NCBI GenBank assembly: GCA_050291725.1
Contig: JBNKKH010000017.1
Location: 153,065-217,064, forward strand
Source: JAAGZL01 sp050291725
Lineage (GTDB): Bacteria > Pseudomonadota > Gammaproteobacteria > Chromatiales > Chromatiaceae
Reading direction: 5' to 3'
DNA length: 64,000 nucleotides
Shown: piece after piece, positions 44,804 to 52,384 of the stretch
Numbering within the stretch: the stretch's first letter is position 1
How the letters are laid out: every line of letters begins with the position of its first letter
Position numbers and translations under genes: made by a program
The notes under the pieces: model-generated
Database searches by the model: none
Seen by the model: the letters and a program-made list of their open reading frames with translations, nothing else
Told to the model about the DNA's origin: nothing

Positions 44804-46204
44804 ATGGCAGATATAACAGCTACGGATAAGAATATTAAGCCTTGGAAAAACGATTGGACGGTATTACGTGTAATTGATCAAGGAGGGCAAGGAATAGTAT
44901 CGAAGTTACGTTCAAAAAAAGACCAAAATAAGCATGCAGTATTAAAACAAATAGTAAAACGTTGGAAAGATGATGATCAAGCAAAAAACAGGCTTGAAAA
45001 AGAGGCAGAAACGCTGCAATTACTCAATCGAACATCAGCAAAAGTACCCGAGTTATATGATTCATCTAAGAATCATCCATATTCAGAACCTTTTATTTTA
45101 ATGGAGTTCATTCCTGGGATAAGGTTTGATAAATGGCTAACTAGTAATAGCCCAGTCGATCTCGAAACCGCAAGGTCAATTACAATATCAGTTACAGATA
45201 CGATAGTAGAGTGTCATAAACTGCAATTAGGGCATAGAGATATAAAACCGGCAAATCTAATATTACGTGACGGGAATATAAATGCTCCATACATTCTAGA
45301 TTTCGGTATTTCGTTTGACTCAAGACAAACTGTTATTTTAACTAGAGATGGTGAAACTTTTTGGAATGAGTTTATTATGCTGCCTGAGTGCCAAGACAGA
45401 CAAGGTGGCCATCAAGATTTACGATCGGATATTACTGCTTTAGTTGGGCTTTTCTATAGTTGCTTGACTGGAAAGCCACCAATTGTATTGAGAGACGCAA
45501 GCAGTCGAGCGCCACATGTGCGAGATGAAAAGTATCTTAAGTCATTGCCTATCGAATATGAACGCCTAGTTTGGTTTTTTGATAAAGGGTTTTCATATTC
45601 CATAGATGAGCGGTTTGAAACTATTGAACTATTTATTCAGGAATTGAAAAAGTTAAGTGTAGATGGCGATGAAAATGAGTATTCATTTTCAGAGGAATAT
45701 AAACGTTTTGATGGAATATTAGTTAATAAAGATAGAAGAATACAACTAAACAATCTAAATATAAAATCATCAAGGATGATTAATCAGCTAACATCACTAG
45801 TGAGATCACTAATTACTAAAGATTCCGCACCGAATGGTGAGATTTCTACAAGCAATGGGTCTCATCAATTTCCATACATTAAAGAACAATATCCAGATCT
45901 CAATGAACATTTAAACCAAAATCGAGTAGTAATACTTACATTCAAGAGAAAGAATTATGATCTAACAATTAAATTACTAATTGTATCCTTTTCGGTAAAT
46001 ATGGATATAGTAGTATTAGTAGCACTGCCTGAAGACCCACTAAGAGATCCCTTTAAGGATCCACTAAATTGGGAAAAATTGATTGTGATTAAGGAAGGTA
46101 AGGAACTAGAACATGATCAATTAATGTATGCAACAAATAAAATATGCAGCAAGATAGCACGTGCTTTAAGATCAATTTCGTTGCAGATAGAATCTAAAAA
46201 ATAG
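44804..46204 (+). CDS. Eukaryotic-like Ser/Thr protein kinase with unknown C-terminal domain
   Basis: A 466-aa protein. Residues of about 18-285 form a kinase domain: Gly loop DQGGQGIV (25-32), Lys48, HRDIKPAN (144-151), DFG (166-168). The activation segment ERDGETFWNEFIMLPEC-type region (TRDGETFWNEFIM) lacks the usual APE triad, while DIxALVGLFYSCLTG gives the later conserved Asp. Residues of about 300-466 match nothing I recognise. The gene is clearly AT-rich with different codon use (AAA, ATA, TTA) from its neighbours, and is bracketed by repeats, so it was probably acquired. Stand-alone kinases in such islands include phage-defence proteins, but no partner gene is present here. Confidence 0.82.
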   Translation: MADITATDKNIKPWKNDWTVLRVIDQGGQGIVSKLRSKKDQNKHAVLKQIVKRWKDDDQAKNRLEKEAETLQLLNRTSAKVPELYDSSKNHPYSEPFILMEFIPGIRFDKWLTSNSPVDLETARSITISVTDTIVECHKLQLGHRDIKPANLILRDGNINAPYILDFGISFDSRQTVILTRDGETFWNEFIMLPECQDRQGGHQDLRSDITALVGLFYSCLTGKPPIVLRDASSRAPHVRDEKYLKSLPIEYERLVWFFDKGFSYSIDERFETIELFIQELKKLSVDGDENEYSFSEEYKRFDGILVNKDRRIQLNNLNIKSSRMINQLTSLVRSLITKDSAPNGEISTSNGSHQFPYIKEQYPDLNEHLNQNRVVILTFKRKNYDLTIKLLIVSFSVNMDIVVLVALPEDPLRDPFKDPLNWEKLIVIKEGKELEHDQLMYATNKICSKIARALRSISLQIESKK

Positions 46205-46260
46205 CCGATAGGGTCTGAGAACGATAGATCTTGGTAACAATGTCTGCTACGACGCATAAG

Positions 46261-46391
46261 AAAAGGGGACGGAGGGAATATATTTTGTACAATCCCAAGA
46301 TCCAGCTAACAACTGACCATTTTTTATTCCCTCCGTCCCCTTTAATCCAGCTAACAACTGACCATTTTTTATTCCCTCCGTCCCCTTTAAT
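46261..46391. repeat. REP-like hairpin, copy 1, with a duplicated right half
   Basis: aaaggggacggagggaata (46262-46280) pairs perfectly with tattccctccgtccccttt (46325-46343), giving a 19-bp stem around 44 nt. The right part, from ccagctaacaactgacc, is then repeated once (46347-46391). Similar ggggacggaggg palindromes often flank REP-associated tyrosine transposases, but none is in the window. Confidence 0.85.
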
Positions 46392-46441
46392 CCACCTTTA
46401 ATCCAATATCTGGATTTAAAATATATAAAAAGAGAAAAGTA

Positions 46442-46720
46442 ATGTGTACGGATAAACAAGTTAGTGTTAAGCAAGTAGCAACTTATTTCGGAAAGTTAAA
46501 AACGCGAGATGTCTTATCCGCTGCAATCATATTTACAATAATATTTTCTCTGTTAGGCTTCTTTGTCTCACCTGTAGTTGCAGACAACTATCAATTTCAG
46601 CTTGATGGCACATATGAAAATATGCGGTTTCATGATGATGAGTCTAAACATTACAAGATCGCAGCAACGTACTATTTATCCGGTGTTGATGATGGTGTTG
46701 GTCCACTCTCAAAAGTTTAG
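46442..46720 (+). pseudogene. Truncated membrane/porin-like protein, N-terminal part
   Basis: A 92-aa reading frame. It has a hydrophobic signal/anchor segment (IFTIIFSLLGFFVSPVVA), then YQFQLDGTYENMRFHDD and YKIAATYYLSGVD, which look like the first strands of an outer-membrane beta-barrel (porin-like) protein. It stops at 46718-46720, where a gaatcaatggggtcagactc repeat begins, so it is probably the intact start of a longer gene cut by repeat insertion. REP-like hairpins lie on both sides (46261 and 46841). Confidence 0.5.
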
Positions 46721-46840
46721 AATCAATGGGGTCAGACTCGATTGAAACTTCTTCGATTGAAACTTCTTGAATAGTCCGCTTTGGGCACCTTTGAGAAATA
46801 AAGTAGCCTTCTTCGTTGTAAAATACTTAATGAATTAAGA

Positions 46841-46922
46841 AAAGGGGACGGAGGGAATATATTTTGTACAATCCTAAGATCCAGCTAACAACTGACCATT
46901 TTTTATTCCCTCCGTCCCTTTT
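46841..46922. repeat. REP-like hairpin, copy 2
   Basis: aaaggggacggagggaata (46841-46859) pairs with tattccctccgtccctttt (46904-46922), with one imperfect position. The interior (tattttgtacaatcc, agatccagctaacaactg) is nearly identical to copy 1 at 46261. The two copies flank the truncated membrane-protein fragment. Confidence 0.85.
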
Positions 46923-47011
46923 AATCGTTTTTGTATTAGGGTCTGCTATTGGTTTAAGTGATCATATTAGTAAAGCCTTAAGGACCGCTTAGGGCACTCT
47001 ACGGTAGTAAC

Positions 47012-47047
47012 CGGCCAAAAGAGGTCTATTTAGAAAATGCTTTATTG
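47012..47047 (+). promoter_or_regulatory. 36-bp element shared by two accessory gene upstream regions, copy 2
   Basis: Begins cggccaaaagaggtcta and ends gctttattg; matches 44632-44667. It lies 77 nt before the ATG at 47124, in the direction of that gene. Confidence 0.5.
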
Positions 47048-47123
47048 CAGAGGGTTGTGGTAATCTTCTCATGAAGAGCAGCATATATGAATGAGGCAGG
47101 ATGTGGTTCCACACGAAAAATAA

Positions 47124-48008
47124 ATGCGTTACCTTTTTCTAAAAAGAATCGTTGTTGGGCTCTTCTTATTATGCCTACTAGTTACCTCAGTAGTTGCTTT
47201 CATACTAATCTACTACGATGATCCGTTAGAACTGCTACAAGTTGAAGTAGAACCCGTTAGGCCTTTTGACAAGTACGACTTCAAACAAGGCGGATATGTA
47301 TTAATCGGCGTTGGTAACAATGGCCCCTCATATCATCCTAACTTCTATATTGAAGATCCGCTACAGCTTGAACAGCTAAAAGATAGTTGGGTTTTCACTA
47401 AGAAAGCCTTGCCGACTAAGAGAATGTACCACTACACAGTAATTCTTCTGAAGGATGGTGAGATTGTTAAATGGTTTCCAGTTGATGATCTGGGTAATCA
47501 AGATCCGACGCAAGGAGCAATTCGTCTCTCCGTAGGCGGATTGTTTCTTTTCGATAAACAATTACTGTCTGGCCATAAGCTATTAGTTTCACATGTGCGA
47601 AATTTCAATAGCATTGATGATGGTCGAAACTTTATAAATAAAACCATGAACAAAGATAGCTTCGTTTTCAGCGATCTACCTAAGTGGTTTTATTTTGATG
47701 GATACCTAGAATTCGAACAATATCTTACTTGTAGCGGTGATTTAGAGTTCATAGATAATGAGGCATCTGTGCAGTCATCTCTCGCAAGTAGATACGCTAC
47801 AGATCAATTTCTATTGCATCACTTAGGACAGACTTTAGGTAGAATCGAGTCAGATTCAGAAAGTTGCCAGAACATTGACCACTATGCGCTCTCTTGTAAT
47901 GAGGAGTTAGCGCAGAAGTTCAACGGTTACCCTGTTACACAGTCATGGAAGAGTTACGAGGAACTAAAATGGGTATACTGGGAAAAGGCCCAAGAGAGAA
48001 TTAAATAA
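47124..48008 (+). CDS. Unknown membrane-anchored protein
   Basis: I do not recognise this 294-aa protein. It starts with a basic N-terminus and one hydrophobic helix (residues of about 9-30, VVGLFLLCLLVTSVVAFILI), so most of it would be periplasmic. The rest is rich in aromatic and acidic residues (YDDPLELLQVEVEPVRPFD, PKWFYFDGYLEFEQYL) and has four or so Cys, including CSGDLEF and NIDHYALSC. Moderately AT-rich. It lies inside the repeat-bracketed accessory region with no operon partner. Confidence 0.6.
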   Translation: MRYLFLKRIVVGLFLLCLLVTSVVAFILIYYDDPLELLQVEVEPVRPFDKYDFKQGGYVLIGVGNNGPSYHPNFYIEDPLQLEQLKDSWVFTKKALPTKRMYHYTVILLKDGEIVKWFPVDDLGNQDPTQGAIRLSVGGLFLFDKQLLSGHKLLVSHVRNFNSIDDGRNFINKTMNKDSFVFSDLPKWFYFDGYLEFEQYLTCSGDLEFIDNEASVQSSLASRYATDQFLLHHLGQTLGRIESDSESCQNIDHYALSCNEELAQKFNGYPVTQSWKSYEELKWVYWEKAQERIK

Positions 48009-48094
48009 AGGCTAAATCACAAATATCCTTATGGGGTAAACTTGATTGAAACGTCCGTTCAGGACACATTTGGGAACAACCCCAATTATCGCTC

Positions 48095-48281
48095 ACTCAA
48101 TACGATACTGCTCCCCTAACCTCCTTCAACGCAGCCGAGTATATGTAAGGTGGTTAATGGCTGAGAAATTGGTTGCCGGAATTTATACCCCCCCCTCACC
48201 CTAGCCCTCTCCCCCCTGGGGAGAGGGAATAGATCCCCGCATCCGTTGGGATGACGAAGAGTTATTTGCGAGTTTTTGCGG
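48095..48281 (+). repeat. 187-bp direct repeat, copy 1
   Basis: Starts actcaatacgatactgctc and ends gcgagtttttgcgg; the copy at 48452-48638 has the same length and few differences. Inside are ccctcaccctagccctctcc and ctggggagaggga, related to the family A core, plus gttgggatgacga. Its right part overlaps the 48248-48404 inverted repeat. Confidence 0.85.
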
Positions 48282-48404
48282 TGATTCGCGTTTCTTTGCC
48301 TACAGGGCATGGATTGCTCCAGGCAATCCAGTTGCATTTCCTCCATCCCTGGTGGTCAGATGTAGGTAAGGGGCGATAGCAGGACGCGGTAGCTTTTGCG
48401 GCTA
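48248..48404 (+). repeat. Inverted repeat bracketing the accessory region, right copy
   Basis: Reverse complement of 44352-44510 with scattered changes; ends ggtagcttttgcggcta. Together they enclose about 3.7 kb holding the kinase-like gene, the truncated fragment and the unknown anchored protein. Confidence 0.8.
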
Positions 48405-48451
48405 ATGCTATTCACACTACGGACAGGTCTCAGATCAATGGGGTCAGACTT

Positions 48452-48638
48452 ACTCAATACGATACTGCTCCTCTAACCACCTTCAACGCAGCCGAATATA
48501 TGTAAGGTGGTTAATGCCTGAGAAATTGGTTGCCGGAATTTATAACCCCCCCTCACCCTAGCCCTCTCCCCCCTGGGGAGAGGGAATGAATCCTAGTATC
48601 TGTTGGGATGACGATGAGTTATTTGCGAGTTTTTGCGG
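48452..48638 (+). repeat. 187-bp direct repeat, copy 2
   Basis: Repeats 48095-48281 with few substitutions (for example ctcctctaacc for ctcccctaacc). Preceded by atcaatggggtcagact, the same short motif found right after the truncated fragment at 46720. Confidence 0.85.
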
Positions 48639-48896
48639 CTAAAAAATATCGCCCAGAGAACTGGGCTATCCCCACAGGGCCATGAATGGGCAAAATAATC
48701 CAACCCTTGGCATGTTTTCCCTCACGCACTAGCAAAATAACCTCAGCGTTGACTAAATTTTGCTCAACGCAGCACCTAATAGGTGCATGAGCCTAGCTCT
48801 GAGAGTGGTTAATGACCGAAATAATAGAATGAGAGGGATAAAAAGCCTCGCGGTTGCCTAAATTTTAGTAAATCATGCCATTAATAGGTTCGTGAG
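48639..48896. other. Intergenic stretch, no gene seen
   Basis: Contains the related phrases tgctcaacgcagcacctaat and gagagtggttaatgaccg, which echo the caacgcagccg and gtggttaatg parts of the 187-bp repeat, so it is likely an older, degenerate copy. No credible reading frame. Confidence 0.4.
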
Positions 48897-49085
48897 GTTC
48901 ATTCCGGGAGCCGTAGAGTTCATTCCGAGGGCCGTGAAGTTCATTCCGAGGGCCGTGAAGTTCATTCCGAGGGCCGTGAAGTTCATTCCGAGGGCCGTGA
49001 AGTTCATTCCGAGGGCCATGGAGTTCATTACGGGAGCCGTAGAGTTCATTCCGAGGGCCATGAAGTTCATTCCGAGGGCAGTGAG
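48897..49085. repeat. 21-bp minisatellite, nine units
   Basis: Nine head-to-tail 21-bp units without indels, each beginning gttcattccg or a one-base variant (units start at 48897, 48918, 48939, 48960, 48981, 49002, 49023, 49044, 49065). Units 2-5 are identical; units 1 and 7 share the variant gggagccgtaga. Since 21 is a multiple of three, frames stay open on both strands and would give heptapeptide repeats such as EFIPRAV or MNFTALG. No ribosome site or wider gene context supports coding. Confidence 0.9.
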
Positions 49086-49237
49086 GTCCAAAATTAATTG
49101 GTCGCAGTCAAATAAATACTGCGTGAGTTCTATTAATTACCCCGGCATGTCAATTCTACGGGCTCGCGTGGATGATATAGTGTCATTTGCGAGCTTTTGC
49201 GGCTAATGCATTCGCACTTAAGACTGGTCCAATAAAC

Positions 49238-51151
49238 CTACTCAGAGCCAGCAAAAAACTCCTGCACATCCTGCAACACCCGCGTACGGGCCATTGGCGG
49301 CATGCTGTTGAGAAAGGTGTGTCCATAACCCTTCGAGAGTAGCCTTGGGTCGCAGATCACCAACACCCCGCGATCAGTTTCATCCCTAATCAATCGCCCT
49401 GCCCCCTGTTTCAAGGCAATAGCCGCCTGGGGAACCTGGAACTCCATAAAGGGGTTGCCGCCGCGTTTTTTTAGCGCATCTATTCTGGCCTGTAGCACTG
49501 GATCACCCGGAGAGGCAAAGGGCAACTTATCTATGACCACACATGACAAAGCCTCACCACGCACATCAACCCCTTCCCAGAAGCTAGCTGTGCCTAGAAG
49601 CACGGCATTGCCCAGTTCACGGAATTGCTCGAGCAGTTCAGTTTTGGGAGCACTGCCCTGCACCAACAGAGGAAAATCCACCCTATCCTCCAGGGCTTCT
49701 GCCGCCAGACGTAGGGCGCGATGGCTGGTAAACAGCAAAAATGCACGGCCAGCGCTAGCCTCAATAACTGGCTCTATGATCCCGAGTACTGCTTCCAGAT
49801 AGTCTGGACTGCGTGGCTCCGGCATATTGCGTGGCACAAACCAGAGAGCTTGGTTGGGATAATCAAAGGGACTATCCAGACAGAGAGTTTCAGCCTCTTG
49901 CACCCCCAGTTGCCCCTGGAAGTGACGAAAGCTCTCTCCCACCGCTAGGGTGGCTGAGGTAAAGATCCAGCTTCCGCAGCGCCGCTCTATCTGGGAGCGG
50001 AACATCTCAGAAACATCCAGCTGGGTGCGGTTCAGGCTGAAGCTCTGACTATAGGTCTCGAACCATCTGATGCTGTTGTCATCATCCTGAGCAAACAGCT
50101 GGTCCAGCTTTTCCAGTATCTTCTCGCTACGCTCGTAGCAACTCTCTAGCCCCTTACCCCGCTCCTTAACTTGATCCAGCAAATCTTTCAGAGCCACTAA
50201 CTCATTCTGCATTTTATCTAACGCATTGGTTATGCGTTCGTCACCGCTAATCTCGACCCAAGGACCACGTCGTAGCTCTAGTCCGAATACTAGGCGCAGA
50301 TCCCGCACCGCTTTACTCAGAGCCGATACCTGTGCTGGTATCTCTGGAATATCTCCTGCCTCTTTTAAATATTCAGTCTCGCTATCCCGGGCCAGTTCCA
50401 ATAGCTGTCTGCCTGTAATGTTGATACCGAAGAAGTTGCTGGCAATTTCCGGGAGCTGATGGGCCTCATCCACAATAAAACAGTCCGCTTCTGGTAGCAG
50501 CTCACCGAACCCTTCATCTTTCAAGGCAAAGTCGGCACACAGCAGATGGTGGTTCACCACCACTAGATCTGCCTCCTGAGCTCGGCGCCTGGCCTCTACC
50601 AGATGACAGGTGCTATAGGATGGACACTCAGCACCCAAACAGTTATCCACCGTGGAGGTAATAACCGGCCAGATGCCTGAAGCCTCTGGAATAGCGCTTA
50701 GCTCTGCAATATCTCCTACTTTGGTTTTGCCAGACCAGTCACGCACCTGCATCAACTGATCCACTAACTCTCTGGAGCGCAAGCGTCCTTCCTGTAGAGC
50801 GTTGTCCATGCGGTGGATACATAGATAGTTGGAACGACCCTTGAGCAGAGCCACAGTGGCTGGGACAGCAAGAGCATCTTTGATTAGAGGCAGATCGCGA
50901 TGATAGAGCTGATCCTGTAGGTTTTTGGTACCGGTGGAGACAATCACCTTGAGACCGGATAGTAGTGCAGGAACCAGATAGGCAAAGGTCTTGCCGGTGC
51001 CGGTACCCGCTTCGGTAATCAGCACTCCGCCATCAGCGAGAATCTGTTCCACCCTCTGGGCCATCTCCAACTGCTGGGGACGGTGTGAGAATGCTTCTAC
51101 GTGCTTGGAAAGGAGTCCATCTGGACCCAACAGTTCAGAAAGGTCGTTCAT
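49238..51151 (-). CDS. DinG/YoaA-type ATP-dependent DNA helicase
   Basis: A 637-aa XPD-like superfamily 2 helicase of the length of E. coli YoaA. Walker A is EAGTGTGKTFAYL, DEAH box VDEAHQLPEIA, and the iron-sulfur Cys set includes CLGAECPSYSTC upstream of NHHLLCADF. C-terminal motifs are GTASFWEGVDVRG and QGAGRLIRDETDRG. Such helicases act in DNA repair and at replication blocks. Its ATG directly follows the stop of the upstream gene (TGAATG at 51154-51149), so the two are translationally coupled. Confidence 0.93.
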   Translation of the reverse strand: MNDLSELLGPDGLLSKHVEAFSHRPQQLEMAQRVEQILADGGVLITEAGTGTGKTFAYLVPALLSGLKVIVSTGTKNLQDQLYHRDLPLIKDALAVPATVALLKGRSNYLCIHRMDNALQEGRLRSRELVDQLMQVRDWSGKTKVGDIAELSAIPEASGIWPVITSTVDNCLGAECPSYSTCHLVEARRRAQEADLVVVNHHLLCADFALKDEGFGELLPEADCFIVDEAHQLPEIASNFFGINITGRQLLELARDSETEYLKEAGDIPEIPAQVSALSKAVRDLRLVFGLELRRGPWVEISGDERITNALDKMQNELVALKDLLDQVKERGKGLESCYERSEKILEKLDQLFAQDDDNSIRWFETYSQSFSLNRTQLDVSEMFRSQIERRCGSWIFTSATLAVGESFRHFQGQLGVQEAETLCLDSPFDYPNQALWFVPRNMPEPRSPDYLEAVLGIIEPVIEASAGRAFLLFTSHRALRLAAEALEDRVDFPLLVQGSAPKTELLEQFRELGNAVLLGTASFWEGVDVRGEALSCVVIDKLPFASPGDPVLQARIDALKKRGGNPFMEFQVPQAAIALKQGAGRLIRDETDRGVLVICDPRLLSKGYGHTFLNSMPPMARTRVLQDVQEFFAGSE

Positions 51152-51646
51152 TCAGGCTTGATTGTCCCACACCTCGGATTCAACGCCATCCTCCCGAGTC
51201 CAGGCCAATCTCCCTATAATCCTGAACCTAGCTACAGACAACACGCCGCGCTTAGCCCGACTACTGCTGGTTTTACCCACAAACTCCAGCAGCTCCTCCC
51301 GATCAACTTCGTATATTTCAAAGGGCTCGTAATCTTCATCCATTAGCACCAGTACTACCGAGTCCCACGCCTGATCAATCTTTATCTGACCTATACGCTG
51401 GCTACCCATATTCTCATCAAAGATAGTACGGCTCTTGATCTGGATGCGCTTATTCTCACGCGCAGGATCCAACGCATCATGCCCGCCGGCATCCGCCCCT
51501 GCCGGAACCAACTGCAACAGACGCATAGCGTCATGCTGGGCGATCTCGTTACTGACTCCAGGGAGGGGCTTTCCCATGGTTCGACGATAATCAGCCGCTA
51601 GTTGCCTTGCCTGGCTTATCAATTTTTCTTCTGCGTAGATGCTCAA
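51152..51646 (-). CDS. Uncharacterised protein with PD-(D/E)XK nuclease-like motif
   Basis: A 164-aa protein. I do not know a name for it. Residues 33-71 fit a restriction-endonuclease-like core: Glu34 in a helix (NEIAQHDAMRLLQL), Asp57 in GGHDALD, and Gln69-Ile-Lys71 in RIQIKSR, spacing D-11-QxK. The following part (DQAWDSVVLVLMDEDYEPFEIYEV) would supply the next strands. It is fused in translation to the DinG/YoaA helicase gene (stop touches start), which suggests a helicase-nuclease pair. Whether it cuts DNA is unproven; the Gln variant of the motif is found in some active enzymes and in some inactive ones. Confidence 0.65.
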   Translation of the reverse strand: MSIYAEEKLISQARQLAADYRRTMGKPLPGVSNEIAQHDAMRLLQLVPAGADAGGHDALDPARENKRIQIKSRTIFDENMGSQRIGQIKIDQAWDSVVLVLMDEDYEPFEIYEVDREELLEFVGKTSSSRAKRGVLSVARFRIIGRLAWTREDGVESEVWDNQA

Positions 51647-51832
51647 GACATCTCACCTTCCCACTCTATAGACTGGTAATTGGATGATTGTATATGAAAT
51701 TGAAATAAAAAACGCAGTATGAAAACCGGAAGAGATGACAGTTGCCCTGGGTGAACAGCTGGGAAAACAGTTGCTTAACAAGAAAAAGCCCAAAAAAGCC
51801 GTTAACACAGGCATTCATCCCTATTTTCACCA

Positions 51833-51880
51833 AAATATCGCGCTATTGTGGTGATATTTTCCAAAAATAGCGCGATATTT
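51833..51880 (-). terminator. 15-bp perfect inverted repeat after the LpoP-like gene
   Basis: aaatatcgcgctatt (51833-51847) and aatagcgcgatattt (51866-51880) pair perfectly around an 18-nt loop, starting 15 nt beyond the TPR lipoprotein stop. No U-run, so it may stabilise the mRNA end or act as an operator rather than a classic terminator. Confidence 0.55.
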
Positions 51881-51895
51881 AACCTAATTGTGGAG

Positions 51896-52384
51896 TTATC
51901 TGTACTGCAGGTTAGTTGCTTTGTATTCCGCCCGGGTAGCTCCATCATAATCGCCGGCATTGCGTTTGATTTTTGCAATCATACGATAGTTTTCAATTTT
52001 TAACTTGGCATCTGCCCCAGCCAGACTAGTTGATTTTGCGGCCAATTCTGCTGCGCGCTTACCCTGACCCTGATCCATCCTCAAGTGTGCCAATCTATTC
52101 CAAAGATAGGCGTTTCTTGGCTCTATGCGCAGGGCCCGCTCTATACTGGCCACAGCTCCTGCCAAATCCCCCTCGCCCTGCAATCTGCGCGATTCTGTCA
52201 ACAGCGACTCCACCGGAGTACTATAAGTGGGCTTGATATCCATCTGCTGTGGTGCTCTATAGGCCTGAACCACTGCTGTGGAGCCATCAGATACTACAGG
52301 CGCTGGATCATCTCTATAGCTACCACCACAACCAGCCAGAGCTATACAGGATGCAATTATTGTTGTGCCAAATGTTCTATTCAT
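51896..52384 (-). CDS. TPR lipoprotein, probable PBP1b activator (LpoP-like)
   Basis: A 162-aa lipoprotein: signal peptide with lipobox LAGC (Cys19), a disordered spacer, and about two TPR motifs (LTESRRLQGEGDLAGAVAS, AYLWNRLAHLRMDQGQGKRA). In Pseudomonas the TPR lipoprotein LpoP is encoded next to the PBP1b gene and activates the synthase. Here the gene overlaps the PBP1b stop by 4 nt (52381-52384), the same layout. The activator role is inferred from architecture and position. Confidence 0.78.
   Translation of the reverse strand: MNRTFGTTIIASCIALAGCGGSYRDDPAPVVSDGSTAVVQAYRAPQQMDIKPTYSTPVESLLTESRRLQGEGDLAGAVASIERALRIEPRNAYLWNRLAHLRMDQGQGKRAAELAAKSTSLAGADAKLKIENYRMIAKIKRNAGDYDGATRAEYKATNLQYR

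Noticed and set aside
48897..49085. Possible CRISPR array
   Set aside because: The 21-bp units are directly adjacent with no spacers, and there are no cas genes in the window.
48873..49206. Frames on both strands through the 21-bp minisatellite (heptapeptide repeats)
   Set aside because: Frames stay open only because the unit is a multiple of three and has no stop; no ribosome site or conserved flanking coding sequence.
51729..51850. Short frame starting atgacagttgccctggg that looks like the C-terminal end of some enzyme
   Set aside because: Only about 40 codons, no ribosome site, stop just upstream in frame; could be a gene remnant but cannot be assigned.
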